Below, piece by piece: positions 45,780 through 55,850 of a stretch of DNA of 64,000 bases. The notes beneath the pieces are model-generated. The model saw only the letters and a list, made by a program, of their open reading frames with translations, was not told where the DNA came from and searched no databases. Source of the stretch: Desulfobulbus oligotrophicus (lineage in GTDB: Bacteria; Desulfobacterota; Desulfobulbia; Desulfobulbales; Desulfobulbaceae); contig NZ_CP054140.1 in NCBI RefSeq assembly GCF_016446285.1, forward strand, positions 1,469,501 to 1,533,500. Reading direction: 5' to 3'. Position 1 is the stretch's first letter. Every line of letters begins with the position of its first letter. A program made the translations under genes and the position numbers.

Positions 45780-46925
45780 ATGCATGCAGCTGAGCCGCCC
45801 TATCAGGGATTTGAACAGGGACCGATTCGGCCGCCCAGTGAAAGCGGCAGTCTGCTGATTCGGGTGACTCGTAACTGTCCCTGGAACCGTTGTACGTTTT
45901 GCGGGTTGTATAAAGGTCAACAGTTCAGTCAGCGGCCTGTAGATCATGTGCTCCGGGACATTGATACTGTGCGATATTGGGTTGAACGGATCCAGAACGG
46001 TCAGAACGGGGATGTGGAGGGAGACGTTGTTCTTGATCCAGCCTCGGGTGAGAGTGAGTGGATGGCCGCCTATGCAGCTCGTAACTGGCTGCAGGCCGGA
46101 GCTCGTTCAGTTTTTCTCCAGGACTCAAACAGTCTGATTATCAGACCTGATCATTTAGTGGCAATACTTGATCATCTTCAGGCAACCTTTCCCGGTGTCG
46201 AACGCATCACGTCCTATGCCCGGTCTCAAACCATTGCCCGGATAGATGATGACAGTTTGCGCGGTATTGCGGCAGCCGGGCTCAACCGCATACACATCGG
46301 TCTTGAGTCCGGGTGCGACCAGGTCCTTGATCGGGTACGGAAAGGAGCGAGCCAACACACGCATATTCTTGCTGGATGCAAGGTGAAAGCAGCCGGAATT
46401 GAGCTCTCTGAGTACTATATGCCTGGGCTCGGCGGCAAAGAGCTTTCGATGCAGCATGCACTGGAAAGTGCTGAAGCCTTAAACCGGATCAACCCGGATT
46501 TCATTCGTTTACGTACCCTGGCATTGCCTGCCGGTCTTGTGTTGACCCGTGAACAGGCAGACGGCAATTTTGTTGCTCTTGGCGATCAGGAAACAGCCAG
46601 GGAGTTGTTGGTTTTTCTGCAGTCACTTTCCGGGATTACCAGCCACGTCAAAAGTGATCATATTCTCAACCTGTTTGAGGAGATTGACGGTGTGCTGCCC
46701 AATGATCAGCACCGTATGATTGCGGTGATTCACCGGTTCCTGGCCATGCGGCCGGAAGAGCAGGTCGTGTATCAGATTGGTCGCCGAACCGGTCTTTTTC
46801 GAAAACTTGATGACTGCAACGATCCGCCTCTTCGCCGGCAGGTGCTTAAGTATGTGGAGCAGTGGGGGGTGACGCCGGGAAATGTGGATCTTGTCTGCAG
46901 TGAACTGATGCAACGTTTTATCTGA
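45780..46925 (+). CDS. Radical SAM protein with CX4CX2C cluster motif
   Basis: A 381-residue radical SAM enzyme. Residues 30-42 read TRNCPWNRCTFCG: Cys33, Cys38 and Cys41, i.e. CX4CX2C rather than CX3CX2C. The barrel includes QDSNSLIIRPDHLVAIL, ITSYARSQTIARI and IHIGLESGCDQVLDRVRKG, a layout like HemN/Elp3-type radical SAM enzymes. No extra domain and no SPASM cysteines are seen. GAGAGAAACCG precedes the ATG. A second radical SAM gene begins 27 bases later. Substrate unknown. Confidence 0.85.
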   Translation: MHAAEPPYQGFEQGPIRPPSESGSLLIRVTRNCPWNRCTFCGLYKGQQFSQRPVDHVLRDIDTVRYWVERIQNGQNGDVEGDVVLDPASGESEWMAAYAARNWLQAGARSVFLQDSNSLIIRPDHLVAILDHLQATFPGVERITSYARSQTIARIDDDSLRGIAAAGLNRIHIGLESGCDQVLDRVRKGASQHTHILAGCKVKAAGIELSEYYMPGLGGKELSMQHALESAEALNRINPDFIRLRTLALPAGLVLTREQADGNFVALGDQETARELLVFLQSLSGITSHVKSDHILNLFEEIDGVLPNDQHRMIAVIHRFLAMRPEEQVVYQIGRRTGLFRKLDDCNDPPLRRQVLKYVEQWGVTPGNVDLVCSELMQRFI

Positions 46926-46952
46926 AATGAACCTTGTTTAGACGACGACACC

Positions 46953-47918
46953 GTGAGTCAGAAGCAAGCAGGATTTAAGAAGATCTACATTGAAATCACC
47001 AACCGCTGCAACCTGGGCTGCTCATTTTGTGTCAGAAGCAAGCGCCCTTTGCAGGATATGGATATCACAGCTTTTGCCGAAGTGCTGGAGCGTCTGCAGG
47101 GGTACACGCAAGATCTCTGTCTGCATGTGCTGGGGGAACCGTTATTCCACCCTCGATTTGCATCGTTCCTCACACTCTGTCATGCCTTTGGCATGCGCGT
47201 CAACCTGACCACCAACGGTACCCTGATTAAACGGCATCGACAGCTTCTGCTGACAGCTCCTGCCCTGCACCAGCTGAATATCTCTCTCCACAGTTTGGAT
47301 GAACTCTCTACTGATGCGGCTCGAACACACTTACAGGAGATTATCGCGTTGACCAGGGAGGCAAGCCGATCGACTGCACTGTATGTCAGCCTCCGGTTCT
47401 GGAACATGCATGTGCATACACTTTTGCAAGGCTCCGAGAAAAAACACTGGCTGCTCAATGAACTGGTTGCTGCTTTTACTGATGCACCGGTGGATCTCAA
47501 CAGTGGATTGAACGGGCGTGGCCTTTGTTTGGCAGATCGGGTGTTTCTCAATCCAGAGCTGCCATTCACCTGGCCGCAACTTGCCTCGCCCGAGCTTGAT
47601 AAGTATGGCTCGTGTCGTGCTCTGCGAGATCATCTGGCCATTTTGGTTGATGGCACGGTTGTCGCCTGCTGTCTGGATGCTGAAGGTCATCTGACGCTGG
47701 GCAACATCTTTCAACAGCCTCTTGCTGAGATCCTGGCCGGCTCTCGTGCCGGCCGTATTCGGGAAGGCTTTGCTCATCAGTGGTTACTTGAACCACTTTG
47801 CCGCCGGTGTTCGTATCAGCGGCGATTTACCCGTCGTCATCCTGATGGTAACCAGTCAGCCTGGAGAACAAACGTTTGTCGGGATAGTGCGGGCAGTGCG
47901 CCGGTAAAGATCCGTTGA
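46953..47918 (+). CDS. Radical SAM/SPASM-type protein
   Basis: A 321-residue radical SAM enzyme from GTG 46953. Cys19, Cys23 and Cys26 (CNLGCSFC) bind the cluster; LHVLGEPLFHP and VNLTTNGTL are the GGE and SAM regions. The C-terminal part has a SPASM-like set: SCRALRDHLAILVDGTVVACC, HLTLGNIFQQPL and LCRRC, so an auxiliary FeS cluster is expected. Such enzymes modify peptides, sugars or nucleosides; the target is unknown. The C-terminal 40 residues are basic and non-conserved-looking. Confidence 0.83.
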   Translation: MSQKQAGFKKIYIEITNRCNLGCSFCVRSKRPLQDMDITAFAEVLERLQGYTQDLCLHVLGEPLFHPRFASFLTLCHAFGMRVNLTTNGTLIKRHRQLLLTAPALHQLNISLHSLDELSTDAARTHLQEIIALTREASRSTALYVSLRFWNMHVHTLLQGSEKKHWLLNELVAAFTDAPVDLNSGLNGRGLCLADRVFLNPELPFTWPQLASPELDKYGSCRALRDHLAILVDGTVVACCLDAEGHLTLGNIFQQPLAEILAGSRAGRIREGFAHQWLLEPLCRRCSYQRRFTRRHPDGNQSAWRTNVCRDSAGSAPVKIR

Positions 47919-47930
47919 GTGAAACAAAAG

Positions 47931-47976
47931 AACCTCTCTGCCACCGCTGAGAAGCATAGCGGCAGGAAGAGAGGTT
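47931..47976. terminator. Bidirectional hairpin between SPASM gene and kdnB
   Basis: AACCTCTC (47931-47938) pairs with GAGAGGTT (47969-47976), with a further CCGCT/AGCGG inner stem. A T-run lies on the reverse-strand side, making it a good terminator for kdnB; it also closes the convergent SPASM gene. Confidence 0.85.
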
Positions 47977-48026
47977 GTCCTGTTTGAAGATAAATGGAGA
48001 GGATAGACAGCTGTTCGTACAGTTGG

Positions 48027-49184
<1,158 letters not shown>

Positions 49185-49260
49185 TTACCAGACAGCGGTA
49201 TAAATCTCAAGAATGATTTGAGAGCCTGTCTGTTGACAAAGCAAAAGGCAACGGATCAGT

Positions 49261-50145
49261 ATGCAAGAAATCGAGACCTTAACCAGGGTGCTTTACGCAG
49301 ACACCCCACAGAGCACGCTCTATCATTACACGACCTTCAGCGGGTTACTGGGGATTGTTCAGAGCCGGACCCTATGGGCCAGTGATATTCGTTATATGAA
49401 CGATTCTGCAGAGTTGCGACATACCGCCGACCTGATAGCTGCCGAGGTGCGTGAACGTATCGAAGATGGTCGGGCCAACTCAAGCCTGTTATCCCAGTTT
49501 GCCGACTGGGTTGCACATTGGATTACCAGTGGCCACATGCTGTTTGGCGCGTCTTTCCGCTCCCACGGTAATCTACTCAGTCAATGGCGAGGTTACAGCC
49601 TGCCGGGCAAAGGGGTGAGCCTGGGTTTTTGCCCCGAGTATATCCTTCGTTGTGCGGCCAGGCAGGGGTTCATGATTGGTAAATGCATCTATGAGCCGGC
49701 ACGTCAGCAGAACCTGATCGGGCAGGTGGTCGACGCTGTGGAACGGTTGGGAGGAACTCGGGAGGATGAGAGTTTATCGGCTGTTGAACGGTCGGCCCTG
49801 TATCGCGAATCATTTGCCGCCGTGGAAACCGATTTGTTGCGTATCGCTGCTATCCTTAAGCACCCCTCTTTCCGTGAGGAAAAAGAGTGGCGGATCGTCT
49901 CGCCGGTCTTGACCCGTTCTGGTGAAATTCCCATTCGTTTCCGTGAGGGGCATGATATGCTGGTGCCGTATATTGAGTTCGATCTTGCCGGAGAAGGTGG
50001 GGCTCCGGTCATGGATCATCTGTACCTCGGGCCGACGGAAAATATGAATATTTCAATGAACTCATTGCAGATGTTTCTTGAGCAGTCCGGCATTGTTCCC
50101 AAACGCGGTATTGATTACTGCCGGATCCCTTTTCGCCAGCGGTAA
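49261..50145 (+). CDS. DUF2971 protein
   Basis: A 294-residue DUF2971 protein. It starts with the family YHYTTFSGLLGIVQSRTLWASDIRYMNDSAEL and later shows FGASFRSHGNLLSQWRGYSLPGKGVSLGF and EEKEWRI. The molecular function of DUF2971 is not established; the conserved polar set (His/Tyr, Ser, Arg/Glu) looks like an enzyme. No ribosome site is strong, and neither neighbour is related. Confidence 0.85.
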   Translation: MQEIETLTRVLYADTPQSTLYHYTTFSGLLGIVQSRTLWASDIRYMNDSAELRHTADLIAAEVRERIEDGRANSSLLSQFADWVAHWITSGHMLFGASFRSHGNLLSQWRGYSLPGKGVSLGFCPEYILRCAARQGFMIGKCIYEPARQQNLIGQVVDAVERLGGTREDESLSAVERSALYRESFAAVETDLLRIAAILKHPSFREEKEWRIVSPVLTRSGEIPIRFREGHDMLVPYIEFDLAGEGGAPVMDHLYLGPTENMNISMNSLQMFLEQSGIVPKRGIDYCRIPFRQR

Positions 50146-50172
50146 TCAGGACAGCAAAGAGATAACTCCGGA

Positions 50173-51039
50173 TCAGAGAAATTTTTCCTGCTCAATCCAG
50201 GCCCGGGTGCCCAGAGAGGTGCAGGAAAGGCTGGCAACCTCTCCGGAACGCTCCAGACTGAGCAGAAAATCACATTCCAGGATATAGTGGCAGAAAGCAC
50301 CATGAAAAATATCACCGGCGCCGAGAGTATCAACAGTTTTCACCTGCATGACCGGAATTTCCCTGGTTTGACCCTGACAATGGGCAATGATCGGTTGACC
50401 ATCCCTGGTAATGGCAATACACTGGATACCCTGTTGTTGTAGAAAATCCGTGAGCCCTTCCTGATTGGTACTGCCGGGCAGAAAAAAAGCATTCGAGCAG
50501 ATGGCGTAGTCAACCAGCGGTAACAGGTTTTCCAATCCGTCTTTCCAGCTGCCGCCGTCAAACACCACCGGAATTTTCAGTTTTTTCGCCAAAGTGGCCA
50601 GTTGAATTGCCTGCGGTAAATAGTAACCGTCGAGCAGCAGGACGTCAGAATACTCCAAAGTGTTTTTATTGATGGTGTCGGAACGAAGTTTGCGCAGATC
50701 TGTGCTCGAATACACCACACTGCGTTCACCACAGGAGAGATCAACAATAATTGTCGAAAGAATCGGCGGCCTGCGTGGTTGATCGGTACAGTCGATGAGC
50801 CGGACTTTGTGATCAGCAAGGTCCACCTTGGCAATATGAGCCATTGGATGCTGTCCCAGCCCGGTGAGCAGGGTGGATTCGTTGCCAAAGGCGGCAAAGG
50901 CAACTGCGGCATTGGTTGCCGGGCCGCCGGCATAAGCGAGCTGTCGCTCGGCTTTGAGTTTTTGGTTGCGTTCGAGAAAATGAGGGACATAGTAGACAGT
51001 ATCAGCAGTCGCCAGTCCGAGGAATGTACCTTTATGCAT
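50173..51039 (-). CDS. PfkB-family sugar kinase
   Basis: A 288-residue ribokinase-fold protein. It has the AYAGGPATNAAVAFAAFGNE substrate motif and the ATP/catalytic TLGAGDIFHGAF. It resembles fructose/ketohexose kinase-like PfkB members, but substrate cannot be set from sequence. It is convergent with the DUF2971 gene and divergent from the thioredoxin-fold gene. Confidence 0.88.
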   Translation of the reverse strand: MHKGTFLGLATADTVYYVPHFLERNQKLKAERQLAYAGGPATNAAVAFAAFGNESTLLTGLGQHPMAHIAKVDLADHKVRLIDCTDQPRRPPILSTIIVDLSCGERSVVYSSTDLRKLRSDTINKNTLEYSDVLLLDGYYLPQAIQLATLAKKLKIPVVFDGGSWKDGLENLLPLVDYAICSNAFFLPGSTNQEGLTDFLQQQGIQCIAITRDGQPIIAHCQGQTREIPVMQVKTVDTLGAGDIFHGAFCHYILECDFLLSLERSGEVASLSCTSLGTRAWIEQEKFL

Positions 51040-51094
51040 GATCGATAGTTGGCTGAGTTAGGAAAACGTACAGCTTTGGTATGTATACTGATTG

Positions 51095-51100
51095 TATAAT
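51095..51100 (+). promoter_or_regulatory. Candidate -10 box for the thioredoxin-fold gene
   Basis: Perfect TATAAT 80 bases before the ATG at 51181, with no good -35 at the usual spacing. The gene is divergent from pfkB here. Confidence 0.4.
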
Positions 51101-51180
51101 AGCCGAAATCGTATTGGAAAAAAGTATTATCCCTGCATTGCAGAGCGTAACAACAATAAAACTTGCAAAGGAGCACTATC

Positions 51181-51765
51181 ATGGTCCTGACCGCATCGAC
51201 TATGCTGGCCCTGGGGGCCGGCGCACCATCATTCGTCCTGCCGGACACCAGCGGAAACACCGTCCGACTCGAAGATTTCAAAGGGGCTGCCGGTTTGCTG
51301 GTGATGTTTCTCTGTAATCACTGTCCTTATGTCAAGCACGTGCAAAAGGAATTAACGGCCCTGGGGCATGCGTACATGGCCAAAGGTATTGCCATGGTCG
51401 CCATCAGCAGCAACGATGCCGATGCGTATCCTGATGACAGTTTTGTTCGCATGGGTGAGGAGGCTCGCCGGGCAGGTTATCCCTTTCCCTATCTCTACGA
51501 CAAAACGCAGGAGGTGGCCAGGGCATACCATGCTGCCTGTACCCCGGACTTTTTTCTTTTTAATCGTGATCTCGAACTTGTCTATCGGGGGCAACTTGAT
51601 GATGCCCGACCCGGGAAGCCGGTACCGGTCACAGGGCGTGATCTGCGCAGAGCGCTTGATGCTCTTCTGGCAGGTCACCCGATTTCTCCTGAGCAGAAAC
51701 CGAGCATGGGCTGTAATATCAAGTGGCTGCCGGGTAATGCACCAATATATTTTGCAGGTGGATGA
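51181..51765 (+). CDS. Thioredoxin-fold (AhpC/TSA-like) protein
   Basis: A 194-residue protein from ATG 51181, with AAGGAG eight bases upstream; upstream in-frame codons are not used. The thioredoxin/AhpC fold has VMFLCNHCPYVKH with Cys45 and Cys48 (CNHC) in place of CGPC. It continues VAISSNDADAYPDDS and the TPDFFLFNRDLELVYRGQLDDARPGKPVPVTG segment, and ends with a conserved GCNIKW motif. This profile is common in anaerobes and is a likely thiol oxidoreductase or peroxidase; substrate unknown. Confidence 0.87.
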   Translation: MVLTASTMLALGAGAPSFVLPDTSGNTVRLEDFKGAAGLLVMFLCNHCPYVKHVQKELTALGHAYMAKGIAMVAISSNDADAYPDDSFVRMGEEARRAGYPFPYLYDKTQEVARAYHAACTPDFFLFNRDLELVYRGQLDDARPGKPVPVTGRDLRRALDALLAGHPISPEQKPSMGCNIKWLPGNAPIYFAGG

Positions 51766-52112
51766 GCGCAGTGTAACGGCGCATCCGGAGAATACGGATA
51801 AAACATCTCTCCTGTTCTGCAGGCGGAAGTGGTTTTTATGGTAATGAGCCGGTGAAAAACGGCGCATGAACTGTTGTGCTGTTGACTGCTCTTTCTTTTC
51901 TTTACGGCTCATCTGTCGGAGTCAGCGAGTAAAGTCGGCGTCTTTATCCCGCTGGACTGTCTCTCTTGTAGCGATTTACAAGAGGAGTGTTTCTTTGAGC
52001 ATCCGATGATCCCTCCAAAAGAACCCGGCTTGCCGGATATATTTTTTCCTGTACAATAAGAACGTTGATTGCCTGTTGTACGCAGCCAGAACACTTACCA
52101 ACGGAGATTTTC
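51766..52112. other. glgP upstream region with inverted repeat and promoter
   Basis: 347 bases with no gene. A perfect inverted repeat CTCTTGTA (51963-51970) / TACAAGAG (51977-51984) may be an operator or terminator-like hairpin; a promoter candidate follows (listed). The ten-base phrase AACGGCGCAT occurs twice, near 51777 and 51858. Confidence 0.5.
52030..52057 (+). promoter_or_regulatory. Candidate sigma70 promoter of glgP
   Basis: TTGCCG (52030-52035), 16 bases, TACAAT (52052-52057). It lies about 55 bases before ATG 52113 and just after the inverted repeat at 51963-51984. Confidence 0.5.
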
Positions 52113-54602
52113 ATGGATAAACACATTGTTGATCCGGCTGATAACCATGCCTATGCATCTGTTTTCCAGGGAACCGGAATAGAAGATTTTAAGATCTGTA
52201 TCCGCCATCATCTGATGAGCTTTCAGGGACGTGATCCGGACCGGGCTGGGGATCAGGATGTTTATCGGGCCCTGTCCTATGCCTTGCGTGACGTTTTGAT
52301 GGAAAAATGGATCAAGACGCAGAAGACCTTTTATGCAGGTAAGATGAAGCGGGTTTATTACCTCTCGCTGGAATTTCTAGTCGGACGTTCGCTTGGTACC
52401 GCCATCCTCAATATGGGGCTCATGGATGAGGTGACACAGGCGATTGAGCAGCTGGGATACGACCTTGAAGAGTTGCGGGACTGTGAAGAAGACGCGGCTC
52501 TCGGCAACGGTGGTCTTGGCAGGCTGGCCTCCTGCTTCATGGATTCCATTGCCACTATGAAGATCCCGGCCTATGGCTACGGCATTCGCTATGACTTCGG
52601 TCTTTTTAACCAGCGAATTGTTGACGGCTACCAGGTGGAGACACCGGACAGTTGGCTGCGGTTGGGCTCACCCTGGATGTATGAGCGCACCTCGTTCATG
52701 TATCCGGTTCAATTTTATGGTCATGTGACAGCAACGACGGACAAGTTGGGCAATTACCGCGCCAGGTGGGTTGATACGGAGATTGTCATGGCCATGGCCT
52801 GCGATATGCTGGTGCCGGGTTTCAACAATGACCATGTCATCAATATGCGTCTTTGGAGGGCCAAGGCCTCCCGAGAGTTGGATTTACGGTATTTCAACGT
52901 TGGTGACTATATCAGCGCTGTAGAAAGTAAAGTGCTGTCTGAGACTATCTCCAAGGTGTTGTATCCCAGTGATGACATCAGTGAGGGCCAGGAGCTTCGG
53001 CTCAAGCAGCAGTATTTTTTTGTGGCTGCAACCTTTCAGGATATTTTACGTCGCTATCGTAAAGATAATGATACGTTCGATGATTTTCCCAATCAGGTGG
53101 CAGTTCAACTCAACGATACTCATCCTGCCATCGCCATCCCAGAGTTGATGCGCCTGCTTCTTGATATTGAGGGCCTGGGTTGGGAACAGGCCTGGAACAT
53201 CTGCGTCAACACCTTTGCCTATACCAATCACACGCTGATGCCGGAGGCTCTGGAGACATGGCCTGTTGATATGCTCGGTCGGGTTTTGCCCCGGCACCTT
53301 GAGATTATCTATGAAATCAACCGGCGCTTTCTTGAGGAAGTGGCGAACCTGTATCCTGGGAACACCCGAAAAATTCAGGAGATGTCACTGATTGAAGAGG
53401 GGTCGGTACGACGGGTACGTATGGCCAATCTTGCCATTGTCGGCAGTCATTCGGTGAACGGTGTGGCTGCGTTGCACAGTGAGCTCCTCAAAACCAATCT
53501 GTTCCGTCATTTTCATGAGATGTGGCCGGACAAAATCAACTCCAAAACAAACGGCATTACACCCCGCCGCTGGCTGTTGAAGTGCAATCAGGGGTTGGCG
53601 GGATTGATCGGTGACAAGATCGGTTTTGACTGGGTGGTTGATCTGGATAAACTTCGCGGTCTGGAGTCCTACTGCGATGATCCGGTTTTTCATCAGCAGT
53701 GGCAGACTGTGAAACTGGAGAACAAGAAGCGATTAGCCAGGATCATTACGGCAACCTGTGCTGTTGACGTGGATCCGGGCAGCCTGTTCGATATTCAGGT
53801 GAAGCGTATTCATGAGTATAAGCGACAGTTGCTCAATGTTCTCCATGCGATTGATTTTTACCATCGTATCATCACCCACCGGGACGAACCGGTGACCCCG
53901 CGAACAATTATTTTTGCCGGGAAGGCCGCGCCATCATACTGGAAGGCCAAGTTGATTATCAAGTTGATCAACTCGGTGGGCGATGTGGTCAACAATGATC
54001 CGCGTGTGGGCGACCGGCTGAAGGTGGTCTTCATTCCCAACTACAGCGTATCTCTGGCTGAACGGATTATCCCGGCGGCTGATCTTTCCGAACAGATATC
54101 CACTGCAGGCACCGAGGCATCAGGGACCGGCAACATGAAGTTTGCACTGAATGGTGCCTTGACGATCGGTACCCTTGATGGAGCCAATATCGAGATCCGC
54201 GAAGAAGTGGGGGCAGAGAATATCTTTATCTTCGGCATGACCGCTGAGGAGGCTGAGTATGAGAAAAAATGCAAATCTCGTAAGCCCTGGCAGATTTACG
54301 AAGCCAACCCTGCTGTGCGTCAGATCATTGATGCCATTGGTGGCGGTGCCTTCAGTAATGGTGATACCGAACTGTTTCGACCGTTAGTCAACGATCTGCT
54401 GAGTGAAAACGATCCTTATCTGCTCCTGCTTGATCTGGAATCCTATCTGGACTGTCAACGGCTGGTGGGGCAAACGTATGTTGACAAGGCGATATGGACC
54501 CGACGATCAATCCTGAATGTGGCACGGATGGGTAAGTTTTCCAGTGATCGGACGATTAAGGAGTATGCCGAACAGATTTGGGGTCTGAAGTTGGAGAGGT
54601 GA
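52113..54602 (+). CDS. glgP: Glycogen/maltodextrin phosphorylase, classical GT35
   Basis: An 829-residue enzyme from ATG 52113 (CGGAGA upstream); the frame is open before it. It shows the classical family: EDAALGNGGLGRLASCF, VQLNDTHPAIAIPELMR, KTNGITPRRWL, and the PLP site TEASGTGNMKFALNGALTIG with Lys676. It phosphorolyses glycogen to glucose-1-phosphate. The window has a second, short-type alpha-glucan phosphorylase at 8837-11068. Confidence 0.97.
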   Translation: MDKHIVDPADNHAYASVFQGTGIEDFKICIRHHLMSFQGRDPDRAGDQDVYRALSYALRDVLMEKWIKTQKTFYAGKMKRVYYLSLEFLVGRSLGTAILNMGLMDEVTQAIEQLGYDLEELRDCEEDAALGNGGLGRLASCFMDSIATMKIPAYGYGIRYDFGLFNQRIVDGYQVETPDSWLRLGSPWMYERTSFMYPVQFYGHVTATTDKLGNYRARWVDTEIVMAMACDMLVPGFNNDHVINMRLWRAKASRELDLRYFNVGDYISAVESKVLSETISKVLYPSDDISEGQELRLKQQYFFVAATFQDILRRYRKDNDTFDDFPNQVAVQLNDTHPAIAIPELMRLLLDIEGLGWEQAWNICVNTFAYTNHTLMPEALETWPVDMLGRVLPRHLEIIYEINRRFLEEVANLYPGNTRKIQEMSLIEEGSVRRVRMANLAIVGSHSVNGVAALHSELLKTNLFRHFHEMWPDKINSKTNGITPRRWLLKCNQGLAGLIGDKIGFDWVVDLDKLRGLESYCDDPVFHQQWQTVKLENKKRLARIITATCAVDVDPGSLFDIQVKRIHEYKRQLLNVLHAIDFYHRIITHRDEPVTPRTIIFAGKAAPSYWKAKLIIKLINSVGDVVNNDPRVGDRLKVVFIPNYSVSLAERIIPAADLSEQISTAGTEASGTGNMKFALNGALTIGTLDGANIEIREEVGAENIFIFGMTAEEAEYEKKCKSRKPWQIYEANPAVRQIIDAIGGGAFSNGDTELFRPLVNDLLSENDPYLLLLDLESYLDCQRLVGQTYVDKAIWTRRSILNVARMGKFSSDRTIKEYAEQIWGLKLER

Positions 54603-54672
54603 GCGGTACTGAACTCTTGCAGCGGGTATGAGCCTGGACTGCTGCCCGGCTTAACTGCAGGGTGGGGGGGGG

Positions 54673-55218
54673 TCAGGCCTCTTTTCGAATGAAACTGTTA
54701 CTGTAGTGCTTGAGTTCTGCAATGGATTCGCGAATATCGTCAAGGGCGAGATGATGACACTCTTTATCGAATCTCGGCAGGTTAGGTGCCCAGCGCCAGG
54801 CCAGTTCCTTAAGCGTGCTGACATCGATGTTGCGATAATGGAAATATCTCTCCAGTTCCGGCATGAAACGCGCCAGGAACCGGCGGTCGTGCCAAACTGA
54901 ATTACCGCACATCGGCGAGATTCGACGGCGGACCCACTGTTTGACAAAATCCAGGGTTTCCAGCTCAGCCTGACGACATGTCACTGTACTTTGTCGTACA
55001 CGCTCCAGCAGTCCTGATTCCCGGTGATGTTTTCTGTTCCATGCATCCATAGCTTCGAGCACCTCTTCCGGCTGATGAATGGCAATAACCGGTCCATCGG
55101 CAAGGATGTCCAAGTGGGGGTTGGTCACCACCGTTGCCACTTCGAGGATCTTGTCTTTCATGGGGTTCAGTCCGGTCATTTCCAGATCAATCCAGACTAA
55201 GTTGCCGTCACTTTGCAT
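54673..55218 (-). CDS. orn: Oligoribonuclease
   Basis: A 181-residue DEDDh exonuclease. [11 protein letters not shown] has catalytic Asp11 and Glu13; the Asp/His pair is in [16 protein letters not shown] and [12 protein letters not shown]. Orn clears two-nucleotide RNA and pGpG left by RNA decay and c-di-GMP turnover. Nine Gs lie just after the stop (54664-54672). It converges with glgP. Confidence 0.95.
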   Translation of the reverse strand: MQSDGNLVWIDLEMTGLNPMKDKILEVATVVTNPHLDILADGPVIAIHQPEEVLEAMDAWNRKHHRESGLLERVRQSTVTCRQAELETLDFVKQWVRRRISPMCGNSVWHDRRFLARFMPELERYFHYRNIDVSTLKELAWRWAPNLPRFDKECHHLALDDIRESIAELKHYSNSFIRKEA

Positions 55219-55850
55219 TGAACACCGCCCTCCGTTTCATCTGTTTTAATCAGTTGTATTCAGTGTTTACTTATACTGGACCACAGCAAGTCACCTAATT
55301 CAATCCTTTTGTTGAGTGGTACCATGGCTGCTCTTGTCTCTACTGTACATAACGATAATCATTCGAAAAGACTATGGGGGTGACAGTAAGCCTGAATGGA
55401 GACAGGGGCAGTGATTTCAGTTTTTTTTAATCTCAGCACACACTGTCTGGGTAGTCTCTGCGGGTTGTGCCAACAGTACGACGGTAGCGACAGGGGATCC
55501 AATACCCTGAAAGAGCCCCTGGCAGTCACCTCCAGTAACAGGTAGCTGTTATTTCCTTTTTATATACCATGTTTAAAAAAAATGGTGTCTGAAAACCGGT
55601 GTACACGACCATTGATCGTGTATACCGGCAGTCTGTGAGACTGCTGCTGCCCTGCAGACAATCACAATCTGCAACCACAGCGCATAGTGCAATAAAGCAG
55701 AAGTGTGATCAGTTGACAGACTCTGACGGGAGCAGTACGGGGAGGACAGCTGTATACAGGCGTGCCTCTTTTGCTTGCCCGGCCGAAACCCGCCCTGATG
55801 CAGTCATAGGTGACTGATCTCCGATTATCATGTAAACAGGAGGATACTCC
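55219..55850. other. Long structured gap between orn and ridA
   Basis: 632 bases without a supportable gene. It holds a dense hairpin cluster at 55566-55644 (listed). An extra pairing CAGGGG/CCCCTG lies near 55490-55521. TTGACA at 55714 might belong to a ridA promoter, with a poor -10. Confidence 0.5.
55566..55644. repeat. Cluster of three consecutive hairpins
   Basis: First, ACCAT (55566-55570) / ATGGT (55582-55586). Second, a 13-pair stem of CCGGTGTACACGA (55596-55608) with bases 55616-55628 and a seven-base loop (one G-T pair). Third, GCAGTCT (55628-55634) / AGACTGC (55638-55644) with a GTG loop, sharing one base with the second. Such density in 79 bases suggests a functional RNA or binding element. 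No T-run follows, so it is not a simple terminator. Confidence 0.6.

Noticed and set aside
51352-51912. 186-codon reverse open frame across the thioredoxin-fold gene
   Set aside because: It is antisense to a clear coding gene with a good ribosome site and has no family motif.
54664-54672. Run of nine G after orn
   Set aside because: Could vary by slippage, but lies outside coding sequence, so phase variation has no obvious target.
55441-55530. Possible riboswitch before the hairpin cluster
   Set aside because: CAGGGG/CCCCTG pairing exists, but no GEMM, fluoride, TPP, cobalamin, glycine or preQ1 consensus fits.
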